A stretch of 64,000 nt of DNA from Blastobasis lacticolella (Eukaryota > Arthropoda > Insecta > Lepidoptera > Blastobasidae): assembly GCA_905147135.1 (NCBI GenBank), contig LR990041.1:15375907-15439906 (forward strand), given 5' to 3'. The notes under the pieces are model-generated. The model saw nothing but the letters and a program-made list of their open reading frames with translations. It was not told where the DNA came from and did not search any database. The position numbers and the translations under genes are program-made. This document shows, piece after piece, positions 9,646-22,320 of the stretch. The stretch's first letter is position 1, and every line of letters begins with the position of its first letter.

Positions 9646-10004
9646 AAAAAAAAAAATCTTGGCGTTAATGTCCCGGTTATGCTCTCGCGCACGAGGGCCC
9701 GGGGTCCGCCTTGACCATGATCCAGGATTTGGCAGGTCAGGTAATTACAGTAGAGCGACTGCCATCTGACCTCCATGACCCTGCTACCAGGGGAACCTGA
9801 CCAGATTGGATCATGGTTACACAGGTTACATTGGTGCAGGTTTCATCACGATGTTTTCCCTTACCGTAAGAGCATTGGTTAGTATTCAACTAATGTACAT
9901 AACTCAGAAAACAGTCATTGGTACATGGCCGGAGCGGGATTCGAACCCGGGACCTCTAGCTTACGAGTCGTATACTCTAACCGCTCGGCCACCGACGCTC
10001 TCAA
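9646..10004 (-). mobile_element. full-length tRNA-derived SINE with 11-bp target duplication
   Basis: Read on the minus strand it starts with a tRNA-like head (A box tggccgagcggttagag, B box ggttcgaatcc), then the lepidopteran central motif aacatcgtgatgaaacctgc, and ends in an A-rich tail (the run of a/t at 9646-9658). Exact 11-bp copies of gcctgcaagat flank it at 9635-9645 and 10005-10015. Related fragments lie at 10098-10150, 24029-24195 and 62866-62998. Confidence 0.9.
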
Positions 10005-10097
10005 GCCTGCAAGATGGTAAGTAGTAATAGATGGTAATATAGTAAGTAATGGTTTATGGTATGCAAGTATAACCATAATATTTACATTTCAATTTCT

Positions 10098-10160
10098 GGA
10101 GAGCCTCGGTGGCCGACCGGTTAGGGTATTCGACTAGTAAGCGAGAGGTAGAAAATTTCA
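10098..10160 (+). repeat. SINE head fragment
   Basis: gcctcggtggccgaccggtt followed by attcgactagtaagcgagag matches the head of the SINE at 9646-10004. Only about 55 bases remain. Confidence 0.7.
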
Positions 10161-11431
10161 GAAATGCAAATATTGTAATCGAAAAGTATTAAATAAAAAC
10201 ATAATTAATTTTTTTTCAATAAACCCAATACGTAATAGAAAATAATTATTGACAATAGATAGGGAAAGCAAAATTGTCATAATGTCAACTAGAAGCAAAA
10301 TGGAACAAATGGGAGTTTTATTAGGTACATGACTGTTTTAGTCAATGTCTAAACAATCCTAATGTCAAACTGAGTACCTACTTCAACTGTCACAATATAG
10401 ATAAATTGCTGGAATAATAAGTTTAAGGGAAGTGTTGGAAATAGAAATAATATTCTTGTATATATCCTTATTAATTTATTAACCGTAACACTGATATCGT
10501 TGTAATGTCAATCTTTTAGCAATGTTATGTCTCTCTGTGTCACTGTTTGACCAGCCAGTGATCATTATTTACTACGATTTCCGAAATAAAAAATAAATTT
10601 CCCAAGTTTCTCTGACCGAGGGTCAGCAGGGTTTCATTTCACCAGCACCGAATAGTCTTAGTTACATTGCACTGTGCCTGGATATAGATCTATAGTGTCA
10701 GCAAGAGCAGTAGTAGGTAAATGTACTTGGAACCGACAATCATCCGCGAAACCGTCGGGTTTTCATAATAATAATAATAATAATATATCTTTATTAAAGG
10801 CAATAAAAAACCCAATATACAATAATTACAATAAAATAAATAATGAATAATATAAAAATACAATAATAATAAAAATTAAATTGAGTGTTAAAAATACACG
10901 TTTTCTCTCTTAAGTTTATGTTTATTTATGTACCTTGGCCCAAAGCCTGAGATAGCCTAAACAATTCGCCATTATAATTTTTTCGTCGCCAATTTTAATC
11001 TCGAATACCCCAAATGGCGATAAATCGCCTACATTGGCAACACTTTGTTGGCGCGACGCCGGCAGTGCCGGACTAAGTCCATCAGAGGCCCGGGGCGGTT
11101 AACCTTAATAAGGCCCCCAGTTTAGGAAGTTTGATGTAATTTTACAAGCTTTTTATTCAGTTCACATTTGCATGTTTAAGTGTTTTTATTTATTTAGTTA
11201 AAATTACTTCTTTGACGGAGGGTCCTCGTTCCTGATCTTAATTCTGTTTGAATAGTGATACGGCGATAGCTACGCCCCTGTCACAACTCCGAACCACATC
11301 TTAGATATGTACTAAGCATATTTTAAAGAATTGTATAGGATTTGATCAAGGCAACATGGAGGCGTTTGGAGGCCCCCCAGGGCCAGAGGCCCGGGGCGGG
11401 CCGCCTTTCCCGCTCCGTCCGTTAGTTCGCC
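10161..11431. other. non-coding AT-rich interval with repeat pieces
   Basis: No exon found. It contains an (ata)n run at about 10766-10785 that looks like a reversed LINE tail. Two related GC-rich patches with aggcccggggcgg at about 11088 and 11388 may be the ends of one repeat. Confidence 0.4.
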
Positions 11432-11602
11432 CCTGGCGGCGCGATGCTGGCGTATGGGCGCGGTGCAGGCGTGGCGCGAGCGCGGCGCGATAGTTGCTAG
11501 GCAACTATAGCGCGGCGTGATAGTTGCCTATGCAACGCACCAGCATCGCGCCGCGCTAGCGCCACGCTCGCGCCAAGCTTTGTGTGTGGCAAGGCCTTAA
11601 AG
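11432..11602. repeat. GC-rich dispersed repeat, copy 2
   Basis: It shares tgatagttg, caacgc-ccagcatcgcgccgcgct and the edge aagctttgtgtgtggcaagg with 9337-9515, in inverted order. No target duplication links the two as ends of one element. Confidence 0.6.
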
Positions 11603-11715
11603 ATATCCTCCAGTGCAGCGGTGTACAACTTCGGTGATATGACATCACTTTGTCTAACACCTCGCTGCAGCTGAATAGGTACTGTGGTCTTGCCCTGGAG
11701 ACGAACTGACATAGT
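11603..11715 (-). pseudogene. RTE LINE reverse transcriptase fragment
   Basis: The peptide block VRLQGKTTVPIQLQRGVRQ followed by SDVISPKLYTAALEDI is a reverse transcriptase segment of RTE type (GVRQGD box, here GVRQSD). Only this piece survives between a GC-rich repeat and AT-rich sequence. Confidence 0.75.
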
Positions 11716-12007
11716 GGCGTAAAACTCGATAAAATAATCATTATAATAATAAAGCTTTTTTATTGATTCCTTATATCATGCATCGTATAAACATTTTCTT
11801 AATTTACGTATTACAAATTTGAATGTTGCGAATATATCAGTTTATTTATTACGTATGTTATTAGTATAGTTTTTTTTTTAGTACTTATTTTATTTTTTGT
11901 TAGTAAATTTATTTATTTACTTTTTAATAAATCTAGATTAAATTATTTATTTAATTTAATATGTCATTAATAAACATTTAAATTGTAGATTAAATTATTT
12001 TTTCTTT

Positions 12008-14850
12008 TTAATAGTGCTTATTAATAGATTTATTAATGTTAGTGTTCGTTGTATTATTTGATTGTTTCTTTATTTCTAATCTTTTTCTTTTGTCTCGATA
12101 TAAGGACCGCCTAGTGCGGTAAAAGCCTCCTCCATGTATTTCCATCTTTTGCGATCTATTGCAAGTCTGTTCCATGTTTTCCCCGCAATTTTCATCAGGT
12201 CTTCGCTCCATCGTTTATGCGGTCTTCCGGGCTTACGTTTCACATTTATGGGGTACCAATTAGTCACTATGTTTGACCATCGCTTGTCTCTTGTTCTTTG
12301 CACATGTCCAGCCCAAGCCTTTTTTGCAGCATTACATATTTCATCACGTCATTCGCTTTCGTTTTCTGTCTAATTTCCGTGTGTTTTACTTTATCCTTTA
12401 GTTTTAAACCAACAAAGCTTCTTTCAATGCCTCTTTGACAAGTTCTTATTTTATTCATGGATTTCTTTGTTATAGTCCAGGTCTGGCACGCATACGTAAG
12501 GCAAGGAAGTAAACATATATTCATAGCTTTAGTTTTCAGGGTTGTTTGTAAATTACTTTTGAATAGCTCCTTCATGCTCCAGTATTTTTTCCAGGTGTTT
12601 TCTATTCTACGCTTAATTTCATTTTCTGTGGTGTTAGAGAATGAGATTTGATGGCCTAGGTATATGTAACTGTCCACGTACTCCAAAGGTGTCGATTCCA
12701 GCCATATTTCTTTTCTTTCTTTATTCGTCATCACTTTAGTTTTTTCTCGGTTTATTTCTAGTCCTATAGCTTTGCTATTTGTGTTCAGTGATTTGAACAT
12801 CTATTGCAGTTCTATTGGATCCTCAGACAACAATACAATTTCGCCAGCGAATCTTAAATGCGATAAGTAGATTCCATGAATTTTCAGCCCAATTTGGTTC
12901 CAGTTCAAACTCCTGAAAACGCCCTCCAATACAGATATAAATAATTTAGGCGATAATGGGTCGCCCTGCCTTACACCTCTTTCTATTCTGAAGGATGGTC
13001 CAGGTGTTTCCATCTTTATTCTAGAAACTCCATTTTTGTAAATGTTTTTAATAATATCGATGTAGGTAGCGTTCACTCCTTGCTCCGCCAAGGCATTCCA
13101 TATAGAGCATTGCGAAACAGAGTCGAAGGCCTTAGAGTAATCCACAAATCCGATGCAGAGCGTCTTCCCGTGTTCGTTATATTTTTCTATAATATTTTTC
13201 AATGTATGAATATGATCGACAGTAGAGAACCCACTCCTGAAGCCAGCCTGTTCCACCGGTTGATTCTCGTCCACCACTCTTGTAATGCGTCGTAGGAGGG
13301 ACGAGGAGAAAAGTTTGTAGAGTGAAGACATAAGGCTAATTGGTCTGTAATTGGTAATTTGTTTTGCGTCTCCTTTTTTATATAGCAACGTTATTTTAGC
13401 AATCGTCCATTGCTTTGGAATATCTTTCTTTTCCAGGATTTTATTAAATAACATTGTTATAGGTTTTATAAGGGCCTCTCTTCCTGCGATAATCAAGTCA
13501 TTAGTAATTCCGTCGGGTCCGGGACTTTTTTCAGATTTTAGCTTTTTTATTGAGTACTCTATCTCGCTCTCGGTGAATGGTGTAGTATCTGACTGTAGAA
13601 TTTCGGTGTTTTGGTATAGCTTCTTATAGAACTTAGTGGCCACATCCAAGAGTTCCTTACGACTGGTAACGGTGGAATCAGAGGTAGATTTAAGTTGGGT
13701 CATCATTGGTTTCATGTTATTAATTTTTTTGTAAGCCTTGTTGATGCCTCCTGTTTTTTCCAAATAGTGACTCATTGTAGAGAGTCTGTAATTTTCCATA
13801 TTCGTTTTGATTTTTTTGTTTATGGTTCCATATAGCATATTGAGTTTTCTTTTTTCTTCTTTAGTGTTGATTCTTTATTTTTTAGTTGTTGTCTGTAATG
13901 TATTTGTTCCGTTATGTCATCTGATATTATAGCATTTCTTCTATGTTCTTTTACTTTCTCTTTGGCATTCCTGCAGCAGTCCTTTATTATTTCTTCAATA
14001 TTGTCGTATAGTTCTTGCACTGATTTGTCGTAGTTGATGGTAGGTAGAGTTCCAGTTAAACTGTCTAGCGTTTTTGTGATGTTCATTTTCATGCATGAAT
14101 TTTGGTCGTAACATTTTCTTGACGGTTTCCGTGTTCTTATGTTCACTTTTGCTCTGACCAGGCGGTGATCGCTCGGGAAGGGTAAGTTATTGAGTACGCT
14201 AACATCTTCCACAATTCTAGGGGTATTTGTAGTGAAATAGTCTATTTGGTTTTTCGTAACTCCGTCTGGGGATTCCCATGTCCATCTCATTTTTTAAGGT
14301 TTTTTAAATGTTGTGTTCATAATTGATAAATTATGCTGTTGACAGAAGTTGATGAACATTTCTCCTCTACCATTTCTACTCCCATATCCGTATTTTCCCA
14401 GTATATGTATGCTTTTCTCCGGCATTTGTCCGATTTTTGCATTCATATCACCCATACAAATTACGTTTTTGTTGCATTTATCTATTGCCCCTTGTAATGA
14501 GTCATAAAACATTTCTATTTCATCATCGGGAGCTTTTTCTGTGGGTGCGTAGACTTGTATAAGAGAGTAAGTTTGCAGATGTAATTTCACTTTTAAAATA
14601 GCTACTCTTTCGCTAATTGGTATGAAATCTTCAACATGCAAGTTTTTCTGTTTTCTTACTAAAATTCCTATGCCTTTTTCCCCTTTCGTTTCACCATAAA
14701 TGTGAATAATGTAGTTCCCTTTGTCCTCAACATAACATCCCTTCCTTCTGACTTCCGAAATTCCGATAAAATAGTGGCAAGCAAATGTAATCCATTACCG
14801 TCATCATAAGGATTATTATTAGCCCACTGTTGGACTCGCTTGAGCCTCAC
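12008..14850 (-). pseudogene. RTE-clade LINE, near full length, decayed
   Basis: Read from 14850 downwards: endonuclease remnants (ISERVAILKVKL, VYAPTEKAPDDEIE, VICMGDMNAKIG, SDHRLV), then reverse transcriptase at 13838-12801 (PGPDGITNDLI, NYRPISLMSSLYKLF, FVDYSKAFDSV, ERGVRQGDPLSPKLF), then the C-terminal region at 12800-12008 (YLGHQISFS, KRKPGRPHKRWSEDLMKIAG). At least four frame breaks or stops separate these blocks. The active-site box, expected as FADD, reads FAGE, so it cannot be active. It belongs to the RTE group by its endonuclease and C-terminal motifs. This is a different subfamily from 8323-9158. Confidence 0.88.
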
Positions 14851-15249
14851 TTTATCAAATAAATAAAATAAACATTATGGTGCATCTACCAGGAGAATAT
14901 AAAAGACGAAATAAGTAAGTCCCCTAAAACACGGATCCCTAAATAGGAATCCTTTGGCGCGAATCCTGTGGTAGAAATACATACTTTAATGTCAAGTCCA
15001 ACTTCGCTAATTTCAGCAAATCGTAGTGAATCAATATTTATATCTGAATTCTTCATCCTCACACCTGCACTATCTTTAGACTTGGTTTAAACCATGTCTT
15101 GTAATAAGACGGCATGTGTCTGTAGTAAATGTACATCTTTGACTTGCGAGATATACCGTTTTCGACATTTTTGAACCTTAAGTGAGTGATTGGCATAAGT
15201 TTTATGAGTGGCCGCAAAATCAATATATTTTCAAAATGGCGGAAAGTGG
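14851..15249. other. non-coding stretch
   Basis: No gene, exon or recognisable repeat seen. Confidence 0.4.
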
Positions 15250-15905
15250 GTGGTGATTTTCTCCATAATAAATGTTCAATGCTCTTTGTGTTTCAAATTC
15301 GGAACCGATGTTTCTGGGCAAAAGTGGTCTATGAACCAGCAGCATTACGGTGATGACCTATGGGTTAGGGTGCCTCAGCTGCATATTTGTACAAGATCGG
15401 TCCCGGCAGTTTCGAGAAAAAAGCATTTATTTGTCACATTTGTATGACATGTGCCGTATTCTTTGAACCAGCAGCAACATGGTTACGGAGTAAAGGTTGA
15501 GGACCTTAAGCTATGTTCTTATACCGCACGACATCAAAATCGGTCTCGGCAGTTTGGAGCAAAATGGATATCTTTCGCACATTTGTGTGACAAGTGACGT
15601 ATTCTTTGAACCAGCAGCCACATGGTTACGGAGTATAGATAGAGCACCATCAACTATGTTCTTATGTACAAGACATCAAAATCGGTTCCGGTAGTTTCGA
15701 GAAAAAAGCATTCTTTTGTCACAGTTGTATGACAAGTGCGGTACTCTTTGAACCAGCAGCGACATGGTTACGAAGTATAGATTGAGCACCTTTAGCTCTG
15801 TTGTTATGCCGCACGACATCAAAATCGGACCCGGCAGTTTTGAGAAAAATGCATGTCTTTCGCACAGTTGTATGACAAGTGCCGTATTCTTTGAATCAGC
15901 TACAA
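15250..15905 (+). repeat. 143-bp satellite-like tandem array, about 4.5 units
   Basis: The anchor gaaccagcagc recurs at 15332, 15465, 15608 and 15750, with a degenerate copy at 15893. A second anchor, catcaaaatcgg, recurs at about 15532, 15674 and 15817. Units diverge by roughly 10-20 percent by eye. The small open frames inside are repeat products. Confidence 0.85.
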
Positions 15906-16149
15906 GGTTATTTTGTTACTGCCGTTATTTTGTTACGGATGCTCGGAACAACGCACCTGAAGTAAATTTACGGATGATAAATCCTGGGGTAGAGGCTTAA
16001 AAAATGTGCTAAATAATTTATAGAAGCACAGGGGTTTCCAAAGTGTGCGTCGCGGCGCCCTGGGGCGCCGTAGAGAGGAAGGAGGGAGCTGTGAGTCGCT
16101 CCCATCTTTTCGTCTAGAAACTAAACTTAGATGTTCATTTGTACATATT

Positions 16150-16514
16150 AAATAATCATCATCATATCAGCCGTAAGATGCCTACTGCTGGGCATAGGCA
16201 TACCCCAGAGATCTCCACAAAGGGTATTGCGCCTTCCACATTCAGGTACACCTGCGATCTTTACCAGATCGTCGGTACACCTAGTGGGAGGCCTACTCAC
16301 GCTGCGTCTTCCGGTACGTGATTGCCACTCGAGAACTTTCCTGCCCCAGAGGCCATCTGTTCTGCGAACTATGTGCCCTGCCTGCTTGGAAATCTTTCGA
16401 GACCTTAGTTCTCTTGCGGATCTCCTCATTCCATATTCGATCGCGCAATGACACTCCGAGTATAGCCCTTAGGGCGACAGTGAGTTTTCTTATAAGGCCC
16501 ACAGTGAGCCACAA
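16150..16514 (-). pseudogene. RTE LINE C-terminal fragment
   Basis: Two overlapping frames give LGVSLRDRIWNEEIRKRTKV, then AGHIVRRTDGLWGRKVLEWQ and TGRRSVSRPPTRCTDDLVKI, the C-terminal signature of lepidopteran RTE elements. One frameshift separates them. The 3' end carries an atcatcat tail at about 16155. Confidence 0.85.
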
Positions 16515-16659
16515 AATAAAAATGAAGAAAAATGTATGCTAGATAAAAATTAGGTCAATTTATGTTATTTTATAGAAATATAACACAACAGGCACTGCTT
16601 ATTTCTATGAGAGAAATCTTTACTTTTTTGCACTGAAGTAAAATGTACATATATGAAGT

Positions 16660-16840
16660 AAAATTGTATTCTATATCGCGCACGTCGATCTGCTTTACTT
16701 ATCTCATCTCTCTTCTGTAGGCCTGCTGGAAGAAATTTCTTTTAGAAATAAGTAGTGCATGTTGTGTCGTCAATATGTATGATGTTTCTTTATGTATTTT
16801 ACTGTGTGCAATAAAATGTTAAATAAATAAAAATCGAGCC
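16660..16840 (+). repeat. LINE 3' end fragment A
   Basis: taggcctgctggaagaaatt, aaataagtagtgcatgttgt, and a tail gtgcaataaaatgttaaata with taaa repeats. A close relative lies at 19680-19872. Confidence 0.7.
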
Positions 16841-18480
16841 TTAGTTTTAAAAGAATGCGGTCTAGTGGTCCATAGGTGTTCACTAAGATCCAGCCGGTAC
16901 AAAATGAATGAAAAACGGAAGTTTACAATACGAAACTCGTATCAATTAAAGAAAAATCATGGTCTAGCCACAGACATACAATGATTAAGAATTTTGCTAT
17001 CCCGTTTTTTTGTCTATTAATATAAGCTCTAAGAAAATGACGCGAATGAATTTTGAACGTTCGACATGCTGCTCAAGCTAACAACGACCTGACGTTTCTT
17101 TTGAAACATCGGTGTAAATTTTATAATTTCTTAATAAAATTTAAATTAAACCATTTAAAATACGGTGTAATTTAGTGCACATTAATGTGAAAGCGCAAAT
17201 TATGGAAATACACCTGGATTATCTTTTCATCGGTAAGTAATTTCATTCGTGGTCGCGGCGATCGGGATTAATTTTAGAAATTGTGACAAAAATATGCATC
17301 GTAATAGTGTGAATTTGCAATAATTGAAATGCTTTACCTTAAAACAACATGCCATTAAAGATAGATTTAAAATTATTGCTAAATTGAGCAATATTTCGGT
17401 GAACGAAAATATTTTGATGCTAACAGGGTCGGATTTAGTATCAATTGTATAAAATTTTAATTCTCAAATCTTGTAAATAGCGGTCCTCAATTTTTATGTA
17501 TAAATTAGGGTTTCATACCAAAAATGTACCTAAATGACCTTTTTAATGTTCTGACATTTTATGAAACAACTTAACGGATTAATCGCGTATTTACATTTAT
17601 TTATTTTTCTAGGTTTCCTAAAGACCAGACATTTCCATGTCTGGGTTGCAAATTAGAAGTTTGCGTTGTAAACATTTTGAAGAACAAGATAACAAGTAGA
17701 TGCACGTCCCTTTAGTCCTGGTGTATTAACATTATATGAATTTTTACTGAAAATATAGAATATGCTGCCTGTTTAATACATTAATGTACCTATCCTTTTC
17801 ATTTTTTTTACTATGTCCTCTAGTGGGCATCATATTCAATTTATTGTGAAGTCCCATAGGCCAACCTGTGGATAATGAAGATACTTCTAACGATAAGTAA
17901 GTAGGTACCTACTTAGTTTAGAAGTTATAAGACATCAAATAAACATTTTTACCGGTCAAAATCCTTAAAACCCTCCTTCATGCGAAAGCAAGCACTGCCG
18001 ATTCACAGTATGTAGGATCGAGAGATCAAAAAGACGGTGGTAGGTATCAGGGCGTGTGTTTGTTTCAATAAACACCTTACCTTTTATTATAATGTCAATA
18101 TAAAATTATCAGGACAAGTTTAAAAAAATTACAAAATCATCTGGAGCGAAATATACTCACAAGTCAGATTTGTTTATATTCGTTACGAGTGGAAATTCGT
18201 AGCAAAATATAACATTGCAAATGGGCTGCCTTGTTCCGTCCCTGCATTTGCATTAGTGTGTGTGTTTTAGAGATGTGTGACATTTTGTCTCGATTTGAAA
18301 CTCGGTATGTTCTCTCTGCTTCTGTGGATAATTTTTTTTCTCTATGGGTCTAGCCAATAACTCACAATTATTTTTTGAAAAATAATTTTTTTTAGCAATA
18401 CTGCAACACTCATGCAACACTGGAACAAGCCGTAGAGTAAATGACGAAAGAAGAAACTCCTTTTACGCGCGGAGTAAGAA
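16841..18480. other. AT-rich non-coding interval
   Basis: I see no open frame, splice-flanked exon or clear repeat boundary in this 1.6 kb. Confidence 0.4.
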
Positions 18481-18492
18481 GTTTTTTTCGTA

Positions 18493-18543
18493 TGCGGACT
18501 AGTCGACGCGTAGCTTTTTAAGCTACGCGTCGACTAGTCCGCA
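18493..18543. repeat. perfect 24-bp palindrome, 3-nt loop
   Basis: tgcggactagtcgacgcgta-gctt is followed by ttt and then its exact complement. The right arm continues into a GC-rich repeat. The same end sequence, ctagtcgacgcgtagctt, recurs at 23805-23822. Confidence 0.9.
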
Positions 18544-18660
18544 CCGCAAGAGCCGCACGCGCCGCACGCGCCGCACGCATCGCATTGAGATATTGCTGAC
18601 GTTGCTGATGGCATGGCCACACTGGCCGCACCGCACGCACCGCAATTGCGGGCAGGGATG
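18520..18660 (+). repeat. CGCACCGCACG-rich dispersed repeat, copy 1
   Basis: It begins with the palindrome arm, then has gccgcacgcgccgcacgc direct repeats, ending near gcgggcagggatgcc. A relative lies in opposite orientation at 23632-23822. Confidence 0.65.
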
Positions 18661-19269
18661 CCAACTGTGTATCATGGTTTGGTCTAATAAATGACACTTC
18701 AAAATAACGCTTAGATGGTAACCCCGATTGCTCTTTCTCTTTGCTCTAAAAAAAATTAAAGTCTTTGCTGACTGTCGGTACGGGTTATCCCTCTATATTT
18801 ATAATATTCGTTCATTAAAGTATCATTTAATTTCTTGTAATGGATATTGATGAAGACATGTTGTTTGTTGGCAGATGAAGAGGAACGTAAACCGAAATAA
18901 CGTCAAGCATGGGTTAATAAAATAAATATGAAGAGACCAATATTTTTGTATTACATTCGTATGTAAAAATCTAGTTTCATAGTTTCCGAGATATTCTCAA
19001 GCCCTATTTGACAAAACAACATACAAAGTTTAGAAGGGCTGTAGTGCCAGAAAAAGACTGGTAGTTTGTTTAAGGTAAGCATATATTATTAATTGGTACG
19101 TATTTACATATTTCGTACATTATAATTAGGTACTATTAATTATTTACACTCCGTTGCAAAAAAACGGACAATTAGGTCAACTTTCATACAATCCTTCGAA
19201 GGCCATTTAAATGGTAACGCGGGCAAAAGCTAAACTGTCATAAAAACGATTTCTACGCGGGCGTGCTTG

Positions 19270-19872
19270 CGGGCAAAAGCTGGTCAAAATATATTTCCAG
19301 TTTTATTGATTTTAAAAATACTTTTCTTTGTTCTATTTCAATTTCAAAACCAAACCTTAAAATATCTTTATATCATAACATTATTACTTAATTTTTTCAG
19401 ATATATAACTGTTCAAATTTGTACAAGCATTCCAACCCTCTGCACGAGTCGGATTGAGCAGAGCAACTATACCTACGAGGGGCCACGAGTTGCTGATACA
19501 TACAAAATCAAAATGCATATTTAAAAAGCGTGTAAAGGAACATTATGTGCCTGAATGTTATACAATACCTGTATTTATTTTATTATGTATATATGTATGT
19601 GTATTTATAAATATACTATACTGTGTGTATTTAGTATCTCATTTATAATTTATGTAGTTTATTAAATATAGATATGTTTTTAAACTATTGCGCACGTCTC
19701 ATCCCCTATAATCTATAATGTCCCTCTTCTATAGGCCTGCTGGAAGAGAGTTCTTCTTAGAAATAAGTAGTGCATGTTGTGGTCTTTAATTTTGTAATTT
19801 CTGTATACTATATTGTATGCAAAAATTATTATTTTTTATATTGTGTGCAATAAATTTTTAAATAAATAAATA
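19270..19872 (+). repeat. LINE 3' end fragment B
   Basis: The last 190 bases match fragment A (taggcctgctggaagagagt, aaataagtagtgcatgttgt, tail gtgcaataaatttttaaata). The upstream part is open for short stretches with no domain I can name. Confidence 0.6.
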
Positions 19873-19989
19873 CAACATAGAGTAACATCTAGGATCTACG
19901 AGCTCATCTAACTTAAAAGGTCGTCAATTACAATCAAATTACAATAATTTTTAGGACCTAAATGGTTTACTGTAAACATTTAAGTTTTA

Positions 19990-20752
19990 TTCAATACTAG
20001 CAGCCGCCCCGGCTTCGCATGAGTACCACTACGGGTACACGGGTTAATTTTAAGCGAAAATTATTCGATTCCTCACACGACCGCTGCGTAGGGAGCCGAC
20101 CGCGTGAGTAAGCCGCGCGGCACTTTATTTCTTGACATTGACTCCCCTCCCGTACCCCATGCTGCCTAGATAGTCGAGCGGACTGAGCGGCGAATACGCG
20201 ACTTTTTTCTAATATTCACATTTTTAAACTCGTGATATCTTTCGAATGGAATGTCTGAATTGAATAATACAAAAAGTTATATAAAGGTATTGAAGCAGTC
20301 GTGAATATAAAGTAATTGATTTTGATAAGGATTAATACCAAGGTACAAATAAAGAGCGTTTTTTAGCGGCGGCATTTCAATTAAATTTTAAAAATAAAGG
20401 ACCATTATTGTGACATAACTATAATAGTTAGACATATACTGTTGCAACACTTTTTGTAGATAATGATGTGTTCTGCAAAGTCGTAGTACATTATTTTGTT
20501 CTATCATCAATTGTTTTCGCAGCACACGCGTTGTAAGGAATTTTTTGGGTATTTTTTTACACCTTGGATTACATTATTTAAGTTTTAGTAATGTTCCATA
20601 TTTAAAAAAAAATATAATATAGCCTATGTCACCCGGGGATAGTGTAGCTTCCCAAAGGTGAAAGAATTTTTGAAATCGGTCATGTAGTTTTGAAGCCTAT
20701 TCAATACAAACAAACAAAAAATCAAACCTTTCCTCTTTATAATATTATTATT
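19990..20752 (+). repeat. common lepidopteran interspersed element
   Basis: The left end cagccgccccggcttcgcat and the right end tcctctttataatattatta are familiar from many lepidopteran repeats of this type. No coding frame. The boundaries are approximate and the class is not established here. Confidence 0.5.
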
Positions 20753-22200
20753 CAATATCTACTTAGTTACTTTTGGGTTTTGAATTTTTGAGGTACTTAG
20801 GATTTGAATTCTTCTTACTAAGAAGGTTGTCAAAATAATGACCACACTACAATATTTTTGAGTAAATGTTTTATTTTCAATATCGAATTTTTATTCAATA
20901 GCTACATTATTAACGGTTTTGAAATTGTCTCCCAACAGCCGTGTCATTCTATTGCTGAAAGATAGGTATCTCCTACTATTGAGTACGTCTCAGCCTGAAC
21001 TTCGAATTGTTATAGCATTATAAGAGTAGGTATAGTATTCTGTACTATACCCACTCTTATACTAGTACTGCGCACGAAAGTTAGCTGAGTCCTGATATGT
21101 AGATATACAAATTACAGAAAGATACATTGAATTATCAATGTTCATGCTTTGCTTCTTGGCTTTACAAAGCAGACACTTTTTGTGCTGGTAAGTGTATGTC
21201 ATCGCCGTCGCCGCCGCTGACACCGGGTCTATCTGATTGTCTGAGTTTGTGGCACTATATAACTCTTTACAGCGGTATGCCTATGCATACTGGCCAAAAG
21301 AATGGATCCGGAAAACTGCGTTTAGATTATAAAATTCTTTGGCCGGGTTTACATAAAATGACGTAAATTCGAAAATTTCAAAACAAGGCGACTATGGAGT
21401 CACCAACTAGAAAAAGTTACTGAATTTATTTATTCTTAATATTTAGTGTGTAGCACTAAGAAATCGGGTGTTATGTTAATTTACACGTTTAATAAATTGA
21501 GTAATAAAACGTGTAATAACACTAAGAAATAAAAACGGACCTCTTTCCTGATACAGGCAGGTTTAGGTACCAACAATCGTGACTAAGCCTTCGATATTAT
21601 CCGCGATGTCTCACACCACATAAACCATACATCTAACATGTGTAAACAAGCTCAACAATTTTGCGGGCTCAGTACATCCAGGGTGTTCCCAAGGGTAGGT
21701 GAACTAGAAACGGGTTATCAATGAAACCAGTCGAAGTCCACATTCAAAAAAGGTATATTAAAAATTCACATCACAAGTTATACACGGTACATATAACTAC
21801 CGCGATGTAAAAGGTAGGCAGCGCCATCTAGTGACATCAAGCGGAACTATCTATAAAATGTATGACTAAAACAGTGTGATGTTAAAATACGTTCAACAAT
21901 GTGCATAATATGGAAGATGCAAATATTGTAATTGAAATGAAAATAAGTCAATACAACAAGCTGAACGTTTGTTTAACTTAATGAAACTTAACAACAGTAA
22001 TTCGAGTAGTAAATCAGGATTCAGGGCTAGACCCTTCTCGCCGGACTCATGCAGCACGGATCCAAAATAATTGAACTTCTATGTTCTATTGCCATTTACG
22101 CTGTTTATACGATTGGTTTCAAGATCCGCGCTGCAGCTAGCCATATAGGTCTTCTTTTGGCGACGCGCGACGTTCAGCTTCAAACCACAGTAGATCTGTA
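20753..22200. other. non-coding interval
   Basis: No supported exon. The imperfect palindrome around 21026-21062 (taagagtaggtata and its complement) is the only structure seen. Confidence 0.35.
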
Positions 22201-22214
22201 TATAATACCTACCC

Positions 22215-22320
22215 CCTGTATTTGATCCGTATATCCCCTAGTGTTGCTGATGTCCATAGGCGGTGGTGACCACTTTCCATCAGGTGACCCGCTTGCCTGT
22301 TTCTCAGCCGTATAAAAAAA
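22215..22320. repeat. short interspersed repeat fragment
   Basis: gttgctgatgtccataggcg followed by ccactttccatcaggtgacc and an A-rich end is a very frequent lepidopteran repeat segment. No gene. Confidence 0.5.

Noticed and set aside
9900..10000. Functional tRNA gene
   Set aside because: A and B boxes are present, but the sequence is the head of a SINE with body, tail and target duplication.
9337..11602. One 2.3-kb transposon bounded by the GC-rich repeats
   Set aside because: The outer edges are inverted relatives, but no target duplication exists and the inner sequence has unrelated insertions; two separate copies fit better.
18493..18543. Adapter or vector contamination (SpeI, SalI and MluI sites overlapping)
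   Set aside because: A diverged copy of the same end lies 5 kb away, attached to a related GC-rich repeat, so a natural repeat is more likely.
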